NCBI GenBank assembly: GCA_963682025.1
Contig: OY821517.1
Location: 23,462,620 to 23,526,619, forward strand
DNA: 64,000 nucleotides
Reading direction: 5' to 3'
Origin: Cordilura impudica
Lineage: Eukaryota > Arthropoda > Insecta > Diptera > Scathophagidae
Part shown: piece after piece, positions 45,055-56,342 of the stretch
Position numbering within the stretch: position 1 is the first letter of the stretch
Layout: each line of letters begins with the position of its first letter
Notes under the pieces: model-generated
Databases searched by the model: none
The model's input: the letters and a program-made list of their open reading frames with translations, nothing else
Told to the model about the DNA's origin: nothing
Translations under genes and position numbers: made by a program

Positions 45055-45795
45055 GTTTTTATACCCAACACCACTATGTGGTTTGCGTATAATGACTTTG
45101 TGCTGCTGTTTGTAACTACCAAAAATATTTGACCTAGACCCATCTTTTATTATACCGATCGAATCAGAATCAATAACTAATTCGATTTAACGATATCCGT
45201 CCGTCTGTCCGTCCGTCCGTCCGTCTGTGTGTCCATGTAAACCTCGTAATCAAACTGCAGGTCGCAAATATGAATATATTTGGAAATTTAATATATAAGC
45301 TTTTATCGGCCATAGGATGAACTCTGTTGAAAGTGGCGAGAATCGGTACATGTTCAGACCTATCCCCCATACAAATGACCCCTATGAAATCGACATAAAT
45401 TGCCATAAGATCCAAATTGTCATATAGATCTTACTCCAAATGGGTTTGTATGCGTTTATTACATCCATTAATGAGTAGTCGAAAAATGGTCCCTATGGGA
45501 CCACTCTTAGTCACAGGCCCCATATAGAGCTGCTTCCCGACCTTTACTTAAGTCTATCAAAAAACAAAAATATTGCACTGATTCTTCTCAAATTTTGTTT
45601 GTATATATTTTTGCAAAATACAAGAGACTTTACCAAACATGGTCAGGATCGGTCCATTTTTGGGCCTGGTCCCCATATAGATATAGCATCCGATATGAAC
45701 TTTTTCATATCTGCAGTCAAAAAAATAATAAAAATCCCACTCAAATTCGGTTTATGCTTATTTTCTATGTCCAGTTATTTGGGCCTATGAGATAG
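45055..45795 (+). repeat. Dispersed repeat A copy 2
   Basis: Same order of blocks as 40657-41060 and longer at its 3' side: caccactatgtggtttgcgt, ttataccgatcgaatcagaa, (cgtc)n, gcttttatcggccatagg, ccccatacaaatgacccct, gagctgcttcccgaccttt, then tggtcaggatcggtcc. Several short ORFs on both strands are artefacts of this repeat. Confidence 0.82.
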
Positions 45796-45799
45796 GATC

Positions 45800-46862
45800 T
45801 CTAAACGCATGGTATGTGGTGCTGATATGGCCTTCTCTGATGGAGCCATGTATCTTGGCGTATTCCTGGACAGGAATCTGAACTTCAGACGGAACTTGGA
45901 GGAAAGGGCGAAGAAGGCGACTATAGCTTTATGCTCCTGCAAAAAGGCCATTGGTAAGCGGTGGGGCTTCAGCCCGAAAATTGCTTACTGGATCTACGCA
46001 GCGGTGGTTCGCCCAATACTGCTGTACGGGGTCATCGTCTGGTGGCCTGCTCTAGAGAAGGCCTCTAATACCAACCTTCTTGCAAGGGTACAGAGAATGG
46101 CTTCCACGTGTATCACTGGTACCCTTCGTACTACACCTACGGATGCCTTGGACATCCTCTTACACCTAATACCGTTTGACATATTTGGAAAACAGTCGCG
46201 GCCTCTTCGGCCATTAGACTAAGAAGCACAATACAATGGCGTGGTCATAATTGTGGCCATGGAGTGATCCTGAATAACAGGAACTTACCATTGAACGCGG
46301 ATTAAACTACTCCGAGGAGTGTATTCGAACGACACTACCAAACTCTGATACCGACCAGGGAATCCTGGTCAGGGAGGATTCCAGGTAGCAGGCGTTCGAT
46401 TAATTTCTATACTGATGGATCGAAATTGTGTGATCAAGTTGGTTTCGGAGTCTATTCAAAGGAGCTTGGACTAGATCTGGCTCGCAGGTTGCCAGACCAC
46501 TGCAGTGTTTATCAGGCAGAGGTACTGGCAATAAAGGAAGTTGCTGACTGGTTGGGTCGGAATATTCTGTCTACAACCGCAGTCAACATCTACTCTGATA
46601 GTCAAGCCGCGGTAAAATCCTTGGAATCAATGTTCCTGAAAACAAGAACCACCCTTAGCTGCCGCACGTCTTTAAATGAGATGGCCAAGCAGTTCGACAT
46701 CAGACTCATTTGGGTCCCAGGGCACAGCAATATACCGGGACACTTTAAAGCAGACGAGTTGGCAAGACAGGGCAGTACCTTATGGGTTCCAGCGGACTTG
46801 GAAGGTGTTGGTATACCTCTGGAATCTTGCAAGCTGGAACTTCGGCTTCACACCGCAAGACA
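45800..46862 (+). pseudogene. LINE-5: RNase-H LINE fragment
   Basis: Frame 45809-46222 is the RT C terminus: MYLGVFLDRNLNFRRNLEER, WIYAAVVRPILLYGVIVWWP. Frame 46426-46860 is an RNase H domain: NFYTDGSK can be read just before at 46400-46425, YQAEVLAIKEVADWL, NIYSDSQAAVKSLES and IRLIWVPGHSNIPGHFKADE, giving the D-E-D-D set. A frameshift lies between. It matches the domain order of LINE-6 at 52.1 kb. 5' truncated against repeat A; 3' end joins the Tc1 piece. Confidence 0.87.
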
Positions 46863-46892
46863 ACTTCGGCTTCACACCGCAAGACAACTTCG
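46845..46892 (+). repeat. 24-bp tandem at LINE-5/Tc1 junction
   Basis: aacttcggcttcacaccgca + agac occurs twice and is followed by aacttcggcttccagcaaga, the start of the Tc1 QQDNDP block. The junction between two unrelated elements is thus marked by short duplication. Confidence 0.8.
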
Positions 46893-47173
46893 GCTTCCAG
46901 CAAGACAACGATCCAAGAGTGGTTCCTCTATAAAGGAAAAAAGAACTTAAAACCCCAACCCAGTCGCCCGATATTAATCCTATTGAGCATATGTGGGGCC
47001 ACCTGAAGCGCAAAATCAGAAAACACGACAAAAAAGGCAAAGAAGACTTGAAAACGGCCCTTTTAGAAGAGTGGGAGAAAATACCACCAAGCGTTACCAC
47101 GAATCTGGTGTCATTGATGCAAAACCGTCTAAAAGCAGTCATAACAAATAAAGGCTTTCCAACTAAGAGTTGA
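46880..47173 (+). pseudogene. Tc1-like transposase, C-terminal part
   Basis: FQQDNDP (46888-46908) holds the second catalytic D; after a gap and shift, QSPDINPIEHMWGHLKRKIR (46957-47020) holds the third residue E, then LLEEWEKIPPSVTTNLVSLM to a stop at 47173. It complements the N-terminal part at 40020-40660; about 60 residues between them are missing. Confidence 0.8.
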
Positions 47174-47559
47174 AAATTGGATAATTAACTGTTTCACCCA
47201 CGAAAAAATTAATTACCTTTTCTTGACTTAGATTTGTATACATACTTTTTTGACATATTTTTAGGGATATTTTCGCTAAGTTGCTGTTATTTGCAGACGT
47301 TAAATTTCTCTTTGTTTTTGTTTTGTTTCGAAATAAAATTTCTAATATTTTCTTTTAAAAAATTAGATTTTCTTTCATCGTTGTACAGTGAATATATATT
47401 TTTTGATGTTATAAGGATAAGGTACTCGCTTGCATACAAACTTAATTGACTGACTGTATATATTGTATTTAACTGTATTTATTACATATAGTGTGGAATA
47501 AGGTTAAGTATTTTTACCTTTTACAAACATCAAAACAAACTCATTATGCTCATGATGCA
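47174..47559. other. Spacer, probable Tc1 3' flank
   Basis: AT-rich, no gene seen. It probably includes the 3' untranslated part and end of the Tc1-like element, but I could not pair it with an inverted repeat near 39960-40020. Confidence 0.4.
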
Positions 47560-48292
47560 CTGGTCATAGAGTGGTATAGTGCATACATTAGAGCGGGTCG
47601 ATTTGAAAATCGCCCAAGAGATGAGGAAAATCGTATTCTAGGGATCAGAATAAGAAACTTTGCCCAAGGAACCATACCTCTAAAACGAATTCTGACTTTT
47701 TACCTGTCTGTCTGTCTCACTTTGACCCAATTAGAGTGCCCCAATCGAGTCCAAATGTATGATCGACCCCCACTAACTTTGGAGGACCGACCTACGCATG
47801 CCAGTGGCACACCCCCTGGAACCCCCCACACAAACATTTAAAAAAATCACCATTTTTTGTTTAGTATTGGGCTGAGTATGTTTGATTTAATATTAAATTT
47901 AACACTCATACGTATACGTATCTTCTACTCTGCTAATAAATAATAATCATACGCCTTGACTATGTTATGTTATTCAAAAAGATCGATCGGATAAGGGTAA
48001 ATAACTTTTAGATCACTCCGTGGCTATGCGTGACTCTGCGTGACTACCCCAAAATTAACCTGTAGTCAAAACAAGACTATGGGCCAAGTTTCAGATCAAT
48101 TGTATGAGGGGGAATCGGGTTGCCCCATGGCAGACAGACAGACAGACAGGTCAAAAGTCGGGACATCAGAATTCGATTTAGAGGTATGGTTCCTTGGGCA
48201 AAGTATATTAATTTGATCCCTATAATATGATTTTCCTTGTGACTTGAGCGATTTTTTTGCCTTCCTACAAATCGACCCGCCCTAGTATACAT
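47560..48292 (+). repeat. Fold-back repeat with ~150-bp arms
   Basis: Left arm 47572-47722 (gagcgggtcgatttgaaaat ... ggaaccatacctctaaaacg ... ctgtctgtctgtc) is the inverse of right arm 48137-48290. The right half also contains one inverse unit of the 20875-21390 tandem repeat (gtggctatgcgtgactctgc, gactatgggccaagtttcag). The ORFs 47491-47841 (+) and 48077-48292 (-) share the peptide FAQGTIPL because of the arms; they are not genes. Confidence 0.82.
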
Positions 48293-49343
48293 ACAGAATA
48301 TATTGAATATTTCTAATTATTTTTCTTAGAAATGCCTAATAAAATGAATTTCAGTTAACATTCCCAATAGCTCCCAAATGTATTAAACACAAATAACTGT
48401 TTATAATCTCAACATAATCTGATTTGCTAATATACTTTAATAACAAAAGCTCAAAGAAAATACTCGAACATTTATGAAATTCTCAGAAGATATTGCAACA
48501 AGACATGATGATAATGATATGAAATTTATAATTATTAAACAATGCAATATTTAACTAGAATATACAGAAATTGTTTATTGTTATAAACAGAAACAGAAAC
48601 TGAAATATAAGCCATAACATTTCAATTCAAGGATGATTGCTCATAATACGAACTTAAGGCAATTCGACTGAAAGTTGAAAAACAAAATTATAATGATACA
48701 ATCAATATCAATTTGATTTTCATTGTTAACACTAGGAAACATTTCATGCTAAAAGAAAAGTGGTAACAGCTACAGTCTATAGTTGAACGGGCAAATTTAA
48801 TTTTATTTACTTAACTCTTTAGTTTTACCATTATAAATTAAAGAATGACACTTCCAAACCCAGAAAGTTTGCTGCTCATAGTACAATTTTATAATGATGA
48901 CTAAATCCCTAACTGAAATTTATATAGAAAAACACAACCAAGCTTATTCTCGCACATTTTGCAAAAACAATGTTAACTAGTGTACAATTGATAATTAATT
49001 TATGTATAAATTTGAAATATCTTTTCAGGCTGATTTGTTTCTAAATGATAAATTAAACTTTCAACATAAATACATAATAGCTGATTAAGTTATTGTATCT
49101 ATTATTTAATAAAGTTTGTGAAAATTTACATTTTTAAATGTATAGAGATGGGCAATTTTGTTTTAATAATAAAAAAGTACGATTGTTAAATTCGGCCTGC
49201 CGCATCTTTGATACCCTTCACACGTGTTCTAAACACAATATTATATCCAAGGTTGCCCACACTAATGCATGAAACACATACTTAAAATTTTTGAAAACGA
49301 CAGCAACATATAGCAACAATATAAACAGCTGTTTTTATACAAA
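48293..49343. other. AT-rich stretch, no gene seen
   Basis: About 1 kb without ORFs or recognised repeats. Confidence 0.5.
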
Positions 49344-49718
49344 TTAACAGATTCCAGCCCTCGAAATTGGAGTACAAATTCTAGGAAATTTTATTTTTTC
49401 ATTAAATAAGGACCCTAAAGATATACTAATCAATTATAGCCAATTCACATATCAACACAATAAAACAAACTCATTTTTATTACAAACACATTAACAAATT
49501 TAATAAACACACAACAGCATTGTATAATTTTTGTATGTGTTAGTAGCAACTTTAAATTCAATTTACTCAAAATAAAAGAAAAAATTTAAAAATCTGTAAA
49601 TTTGCAAAACGGCTAAAAGAAATACCTTTCAAATAATATACGATTGGTCAAAGTCGGGATAAAATGGTAGAACAAAACATCGTTCACAAGAAATCGCCTA
49701 GCCTATTAATAATATAGA
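49344..49718 (-). mobile_element. Helitron E copy, minus strand
   Basis: Begins TCTATATTATTAATAGGC at 49718 after A, matches the whole length of 23787-24152, and ends with tttcgagggctggaatctg followed by TTAA in place of CTAG. The hairpin is decayed. No protein. Confidence 0.82.
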
Positions 49719-50599
49719 TCCATTTATTAAAACAGAAAAACACGCATGATTTCATATAAACTTGACTTAAATATACAATTACTTATTTATAATGCATTAT
49801 TATAATGTAAAGATAAGAAATAAATTTATTTAATCCATTTTGATTATTAATGGAATTTTAACACTAATTTTTTTTAATTTTTTTTATATATTGTCAACAA
49901 TATTTTTGTTTTGTAGCCAACAAAAATAGAAATTATCCAAAGTTGGCTACAGCGACAAAAGTTGTCGTGTAGCCGTGTAGCTGTTGTCAAAATAATCGTT
50001 TTCATATAAACGTGTGTATTTTATTTTTGACAGCCTGTAGTCGTGTAGCCGCTGTCGTATATATGTTTCATGCATAAGACGCAAAAAAGGGCTAGATTTA
50101 CATGATAGTGGCTAGATTTTTATGATGTGATATTTAAAATTAATTAGAAAATGAACAAAAATTTTAGGCATTTTTGTGCTTTTTTAATTGAAGGCAGTCA
50201 TTAAATGTAAGGAGCATAAACGTAAATTGATACAATAAAATTTTTGTAATCACGAAGTTTTTTTAAATTTTTTTTTGGCAGCATTTTGAAGTAAAAACAC
50301 AATTTTTGTTATAAAATTTCGGTGAATTTGTTGTTAAAAAATAAAAAAAACTTTAAAACCTTACCCCTTATTAAAAAGAGTAAGAGTATAACCATATTGT
50401 TAATCTCTTACTCTCCTCGGTAAACCATTACTTCACATGTACAAAAAAAAAAAAAAAAAATTAAAAAAAACAACAAATAATCGAATAATCGAATGCACAT
50501 GTTCTGTTACATATTAACATTTTTCATTATTTTTAGTTTTTATATGGAATTTTATCAGCAATTGTAGCTATGGACTAGGAGCAAAAAATGTAGAAATCG
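49719..50599. other. AT-rich stretch with local gtgtagccg repeats
   Basis: No gene seen. Between 49915 and 50060 gtagcc, cgtgtagc and gctgtcgt recur on both strands. A runs near 50444-50470. Upstream sequence of LINE-7 may be included. Confidence 0.45.
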
Positions 50600-51448
50600 T
50601 AGAATGTTAGCTCTTCTTTCTGAGCGATGGAGTCGATCCATTCATAATTTTGGTGAAAGTAAAGTAGTTGCTCTAGATATTTCCAAGGTGTTCGATCACG
50701 TGTGGCATTGTGCGTTGATATCAAAGCTTATTGCATTTGTGGTCGGCATTGACTTCTCTCGATTTATATTGAGTTTTCTCAGAGACCGCACAATACGTTA
50801 TCATCTAATGAGTTTCAGCTTAGTTCAAGGTTCCGTTCTTTCTCCTTCTCTTTTCCTCATCTTTCTGAACGACCTTCTTGGTAAAACTTTTAATTAATTA
50901 TTTAGCATTTGTCATTTGTTTTCTTTTTAACTGTAGGCCAAGCCTTTTGGAGGTTGGGGACAAAAGGCGGAAAATGAATGACACCGCAATCAAGACCTGT
51001 TAACAATCTCCAAGTGGGTAAAGCGAATAGGGTTGATTTTAATGCGCAGAAGACCCAATGTTGTTTGTTGACCCATAGGGCCATGGATTCAACAATATCA
51101 TCGGTATATATGGGTGGTATAGGTATTGTGGAATCGGACACTCTTGATGTTCTGGGTATGAGAATTCAATGTGATCTACATTGGAACGAGCATGTATTTC
51201 AAGTGTCGAAAGAAGCGTGTCTTGGTTTTCTAAAAAGGTGTAAAAATTACTTCACTCCCTCTGATCTTCTTAAAATCTATACCATTTACATCCGGCCGGA
51301 AATGGAATACAACTCCCATATATGGGCAGGAGCTACTCGACCGTGTACAAAAGAGGGCGTTGATGCTCATTAATGACAATAGCGTATCCAACTCTACTAA
51401 CTCATTGGAACATCGCCGAAATGTGGGTTAACAAAAAAAAAAAAAAAA
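50600..51448 (+). pseudogene. LINE-7: RT fragment with poly-A end
   Basis: Frame 50604-50897: VVALDISKVFDHVWHCALIS and LVQGSVLSPSLFLIFLNDLL, a Jockey/CR1-like RT. The catalytic YADD box is missing at the break (50898-50977). Frame 50978-51373: VDFNAQKTQCCLL, LDVLGMRIQCDLHWNEHV, IYIRPEMEYNSHIWAGA. A shifted frame goes on LLDRVQKRALMLINDNS to 51420, and then A18 (51431-51448). An internal deletion and early end make it dead. Confidence 0.85.
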
Positions 51449-51639
51449 AAGAATTGAAAATGGAAAAATCTTAACCATTATCTGGTAAACCTAACGTATG
51501 ACAATAAAACCGACTACTCACTACGGAAGGCTACAAAGCAGCTTAAACAACCAAGTCAAACTAATCAGCGCTGCGTCGAAAAGATGGAACATGGGCAAGA
51601 ATGAATACTCAGAATACTTGAGCACTGTTTTTACTAATG

Positions 51640-52131
51640 AGCTCTAAAATAAGCATGAGCTAGGTGGGGCATTAAATGACGAATGCGACAGCAACAGTCA
51701 ACAGCAACAGTCACCGAATTAAAAAAAGAAATCAAATCACTTAAATCTAAGAAGTCACCTGGGTATGACTTAATAATAGTTGACCACTTAAAAAACTTAC
51801 CACATAAATAAGTTTTCAAACTATCAACAATATACAATGCTGCTATAAAACTTATCTATTATCCAAGTATAGAGAAGTTGACTGAAATCATATGATATTG
51901 AAGCCAAGCTCTTATAGACCAATTTCGTTATTGCCACTAGTAGGGAAACTAGTCGAGAAATTAATACATAAAAGATTAAAATCTATAATTCTTAATAAGG
52001 GACTGGTATCTTGTCACCAACTTAGATTTCGTGATGAACACTCGACAATTGAAGAAATACATAGAATAACCCATTCGATAGAAATCCCTCAGTCGTATTC
52101 TTAGATGGTGCAAAAGCATTTGATGGTTATG
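51640..52131 (+). pseudogene. LINE-8 RT N-terminal part
   Basis: Frame 51892-52104 holds SSYRPISLLPLVGKLVEKLI and the HSTIEEIHRITHSIE block; upstream (51720-51890) KSKKSPGYDLIIVDHLKNLP is in another frame. The aspartate of VFLDGAKAFD (first catalytic D) is at about 52102-52125. Confidence 0.82.
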
Positions 52132-52290
52132 TTAGGTTAGGTTAGGTTGGATGGGTCGCCCTCCCGAAGGCGGGTACACTCGGAGGCCATATAGCCCATT
52201 GCGATACCCTTTAAAAAGTGCCGGAAGGTAGAGATAGGAAGAGAGATTAAAGAGTAAAGATATATAGTGTAAGGGGCATGGAAAATTAAA

Positions 52291-52460
52291 AAGAAAAGAA
52301 AAGAAAAAAAGAAAAGAAAAGAAAAGAAAAGAAAAGAAAAGGAAAGAAAAGAAAAGAAAAGAAAAGAAAAGAAAAGAAAAGAAAAGAAAAGAAAAGAAAA
52401 GAAAAGAAAAGAAAAGAAAAGAAAAGAAAAGAAAAGAAAAGAAAAGAAAAGAAAAGAAAA
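52291..52460 (+). repeat. (GAAAA)n microsatellite in LINE-6 3' UTR
   Basis: About 34 units of gaaaa with a few variants (gaaaaaaaga, ggaaa). Long minus-strand FSFLFF ORFs here are artefacts. Confidence 0.96.
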
Positions 52461-53930
52461 TCAAACTTTTCTGAAAAAGACCCCTTTCGTCCATGGTGCG
52501 TCCCTCCTGAACCAGCCAAATTCCCTCAAGGAGTCCGTAAGGTCGCCGAGGGGAACGTCTACTATGCAGCCCAGTTTATCGAAGAACCTTTGCCCTAGAT
52601 ATCTAAGGCGCCCCTCCTTCAGTACTAGATATTCACAAAGCAAATGTTGCACTGACTGCTCCTCCTACAGAAGTCAACTCTCGGGACACCTATGCGTTCA
52701 GCCATCCACCCTATTATACAGTGTCCAGTGAGTACTCCTATAAGTAGGCTGATTGTCCCTTTACCAAAACCAAGGAATGATTTCGTTCTCCTTGGATTAG
52801 GCAAGGGCCGTAGGATTTGAGATATTCTGTAAGAGGTCAGTTACGTCCACCTTGTCTTTAATTCAAGATCAGCTGCCTCTTGAATCAGTTTAGACAGCTC
52901 TTATAGAGGGATTCTAATATCAGTGTCCATCGTCCCGCTCAGAGAAACTGAGCCTTTCCGCGCACACTCGTCAGCCAGTTCGTTTCCTTTGACTCCACTG
53001 TGTCCTGGAATCCATATCAGCCTCACGCTGTGCTGCCGGATCCGGTCGAGCGACCTGATACACTCCCTCACACACTTCGATCTAACTGTCCTTGATTTCA
53101 GCTTTGAGAGCTTTGAGAGCAGCAAGACTGTCCACGAAAATATTAATGGTCGTTGGATTCATATCCCGTTCCAGAATTATTGTCGTTGCAATGAGAATTG
53201 CGTGAATCTCGGCCTGAAAAACGCTACATTTGTCAGGGATCTCCGACTTACCTGAATGTCAAGTTGCTCGGAGTAGACCCCTGAACCTGTACTCTCTTCC
53301 ATCTTCGAACCTTCGGTATACACTGAGATCGTAGCGCTGTCTATGACAGAGTTTGCGGTCCACTCTTCCCTAGTTGGTATTTGGATCGTAGAACTTCCCC
53401 CAAAGTTCATCACCGGTGACATATAATCGGTTTCCCGATCAATTTGTGTCCCGCACACTGTCCGCAGTATTGTGCCGTGTCCCCAAGAGCTTTGTTCCAG
53501 GTTATATGACTCCCTTAAACGGAGAGCCACTTTCGTTACCTTGCTCTTGATGAAAATATCAATAAGCATGATGTTCAGCATTACCTGCAGTCCCGCCTGT
53601 GGTGGCGATCTAATGGCTCCGGTGGTGCCCAGACAGGACAATCTCTGTACCTTCACGAGTCAAGAAAGTCTGACCCCTACGTTCACAGCTCCCCACCGCA
53701 CCAGATTTTTATAGGTCAAAATAGGTCTAGTTATCGCACAGTATATCCAGTGGATGATCTGCGGTTTGAGACCACATATTCTGCCAAACGTCCTCCTGCA
53801 GGTGTAGAAGGCACATAATGCCTTCTGAGTCCTTTCCTCTACGTTCTCCGACCAAGTGAGTTTAGAGTCCAGAATAACACCCAAATACTTCGCCTCCTTT
53901 AAAAGTACCAGTCCTCCCGTCCAGTCTTAT
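52461..53930 (-). pseudogene. LINE-6 RT C terminus and RNase H
   Basis: Frames 53884-53660, 53656-53177, 53125-52901 and 52652-52461. RNase H residues: first D of the TDGS motif is replaced (YTEGSK, D to E), and the glutamate and second aspartate fall near frame breaks at about 53200-53100; the last motif GNELADECAR is kept. LINE-5 carries a more complete version. Frameshifts separate every piece. Confidence 0.82.
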
Positions 53931-53943
53931 TGAATGGCTTATA

Positions 53944-54230
53944 GCGTGATGGACTTATTTACATGCTAGATATGTGCTATGTTGCTATGTTCCCGTGGTT
54001 CCTATAAGGAGCATAAAGCCTCAAAATATGTTGTTGCCTATGTGAGATAGACGCAGGTTCAAACCTCACGGCCGCCGTAAGTAGAAAAATTTCGTATAGA
54101 AACAATCTATTCAATTATAACATAACAATTATCACAATGCTGAAATGCCAGAAACCGGTCCGATTAAGAGTACAGCGTAGTTATGAATTTTTCTTCTCTA
54201 CCACGCACCATGACAACAAAATTAAAATTT
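53944..54230 (+). other. Possible SINE-like insert in LINE-8
   Basis: Bases 54051-54063 read aggttcaaacctc, close to the polymerase III B box (GGTTCAANYCC), and tagcgtgatgg at 53942-53952 resembles an A box, though 100 bp away (too far for a simple tRNA). The LINE-8 frame is lost between 53990 and 54230. Evidence for a tRNA-derived SINE is weak. Confidence 0.25.
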
Positions 54231-54960
54231 GCATATTAATTACAGTATTAATTGCAATATGTTTTTAAAAATGACGTCAAATCTAAAAAACTGGAATATA
54301 TATTTGAGAGACAGATTTTTTCCAGTACGGCATGGAGATGAGTATTCCAATCTTCACCCTACCAAATCAGGTGTACCACAGGGTAGTATAGATTCTATTT
54401 TGTGCTATACTTATCATATGCCAGTAAATGGAAATTGTGATTACTTTTGCAGATGACACGGAACAACTTAATTGCAATCGAATAACTACAGACAGCTTTA
54501 GATGAGATTCAATGGTGGACAGAGATGGGACGTTAATGTTAGTAGCTATAAATCAATCCACATTAACTTCACAAACAAACAAAAAAATTACATACCACTT
54601 GTTATTGACGAAAACATACAAAATCCATTTGTTAGCTCTGCCAAACTGAGTTTGGAAAACAATATTAATATCCATAAGACAGTATTAAAACCTATGTGGC
54701 TGTACGAGATTCAACTGTGGGGAACTACTAGTAACTCAAATGTTGAAATCCTTGAAAGGTATCAATCTAGAACTTTAAGAATTATTACTGTCGAGCCGTG
54801 GTTTATTAGGAACGATACACTATATAATGACTTTAACATCCCAATAGTAATAGATACCTACAAAGATAAAGTAATCATGTTCCGTTAGCCATATCCTTAC
54901 TAGATGATGGACATGAAGTAAGACGATTACAGAGACATCATGTCCTTGATCTTCCATTTA
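54229..54960 (+). pseudogene. LINE-8 RT C-terminal part
   Basis: 54229-54456 with SGVPQGS and, one frame on, FADDTEQLNCNR (54447-54482; the YADD box as FADD). 54502-54888 carries KPMWLYEIQLWGTTSNSNVE and RTLRIITVEPWFIRND, the Jockey C-terminal block. Ends near rHHVLDLPFRN at 54965. Confidence 0.84.
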
Positions 54961-54965
54961 GAAAT

Positions 54966-56079
54966 TAAATAAAATTACTACTTGTGCTTGTACTGCTACT
55001 GCAAATGGCAAACTATTAATATGAAAAATAATGATCTCTTAAATATATAGTTTTATTGATCTTATTGAAGGTTAATAACTATTGTTAATTTTGTTATTAT
55101 TGCATAATAGATTTCAACTAAAAAAAAGGAGAAAAAAAGTTTTTTCGTATATTATCTCAGAAAACGAGTACAATAACAAGCCAATAGTTATATTTCTATT
55201 TTAAGATAATTTTTATGCATTTATACTGCTAGTTTTTCCACTATTCTTAAGCTATAAAATTATTACAACTGCACTTAAAATCCTATTTCTGTTGTTAAGT
55301 TTCCACAATAATTAAGTTTCATAGTAATTAATATGTTTTCTTATAATTACCCACAATGTTACACATGTTGCATTCTACAAATTCGCTTTTGTTCCATACT
55401 TTGAATTATAGACGTTGTTCAACATCTAGTTATATACAAAAGATAATTGACATAAGTGGAACAAGAGGAACAACAACAATCAGCAGTGGTGGCTACGAGT
55501 GGCTGACACATATAAACATACATACTGAAATGCTATTTTCGAATTATGATCAGATTTGTTAACCAGCAAGTAAATCACATCTATTAAGTGGTTAAATTTA
55601 ATACAAGTATACTTCCATTCAATACTTAGGAACATGTAATCGTTTGTGTATGGTTCTGTTAGGTATTGAATTTTGTTCGTACGAATCAGCTTAACAAATG
55701 AGAATGTTTTCAAGCAGTTATTGATATATGTTACTTGATTTATAAATCCTCTTAATGGAGCACAATAGAAACAATGACACTGTGGTTTTTGCTCACCTAA
55801 ATTGGGGTTATTAGAGTCAATGTATCTCCTATTATCCAACTTTAATTCTATACGCAGATGAACTGAAAAGAGACAAATCACTAATTCAGTTTGAAAATTA
55901 TTGAAGTCGTTTTGATAAATCTGTAGACTATGGATTGTTTGTATAATCATTTTGTATTATGTAGAACTTAATTTTGTACACCTCGTATAGCTGCAGACAC
56001 TTGAAAGACGTTTTCTAATAATAAATAATAAATGTTGCAAATCTTTACTTAACTCTACAATTGTTGCTTTTTTGTTCTC
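54966..56079. other. No gene called
   Basis: AT-rich. Two ORFs (55356-55562 plus, 55480-55950 minus) overlap each other and have no known domain. Confidence 0.4.
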
Positions 56080-56342
56080 GAAATTCGAGTACAAATTCTA
56101 GGAAATTTTTTTTTTTTCATTTAATAAAGACCCTAAAGGTATGCTAATCAATTTTATCCAATTCACAATTCGACACTTTTTAAATATCGATTATTGTCGT
56201 TATTGGATATGTCCAATTACTGGTTTATGTCCAAAATTATTTTTCAATTCAACACAATTATTATTGTGAATTAAGAAAACAAACTCACATGCACATTAAC
56301 AAATCTAATAAACAAACACATAACATTGTATAATTTTATGTA

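Larger units (their letters stand above)
52131..53930 (-). mobile_element. LINE-6: RNase-H LINE, 5' truncated
   Basis: Minus-strand element read from 53930 to 52131. RT C terminus (LGVILDSKLTWSENVEERTQ, WIYCAITRPILTY), a linker, RNase H (SVYTEGSKMEESTGSGVYSE; VRLIWIPGHSGVKGNELADE) and a Cys/LL C terminus (MQHLLCEYLVLKEGRLRYLG). The 3' UTR holds (AAAAG)n and ends ggcgacccatccaacctaac followed by ctaacctaacataacc. This TAACC tail type is common in fly LINEs. It is inserted into LINE-8. Confidence 0.88.
51460..54960 (+). mobile_element. LINE-8: Jockey-clade LINE, split by LINE-6
   Basis: Pieces 51460-52130 and 53930-54960. First piece: TDYSLRKATKQLKQP, KSKKSPGYDLI, SSYRPISLLPLVGKLVEKLI and VFLDGAKAFDGY at the break. 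Second piece: RDGLIYML directly after, YLRDRFFPVRHGDEYS, SGVPQGS, FADDTEQL (54447), then the C terminus YEIQLWGTTSNSNVEILERY. These are Jockey-clade RT motifs in order. The break lies in the palm, just after AKAFD. Target duplication: ttgatggttat (52121-52131) against ttgaatggcttat (53931-53943), imperfect. Confidence 0.87.

Noticed and set aside
47491..48292. ORFs 47491-47841 (+) and 48077-48292 (-) with shared FAQGTIPL peptide
   Set aside because: The shared peptide is due to the inverted arms of a fold-back repeat.
52130..52150. TTAGGTTAGGTTGG-like run, possible telomere repeat
   Set aside because: Only about three units, and they form the 3' tail of LINE-6. Flies normally lack TTAGG telomeres.
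52132..52519. Minus-strand FSFLFF-repeat ORFs
   Set aside because: Translation of (GAAAA)n in the LINE-6 3' UTR.
54051..54063. tRNA gene
   Set aside because: Only a B-box-like word; no cloverleaf, acceptor stem or anticodon arm can be drawn around it.
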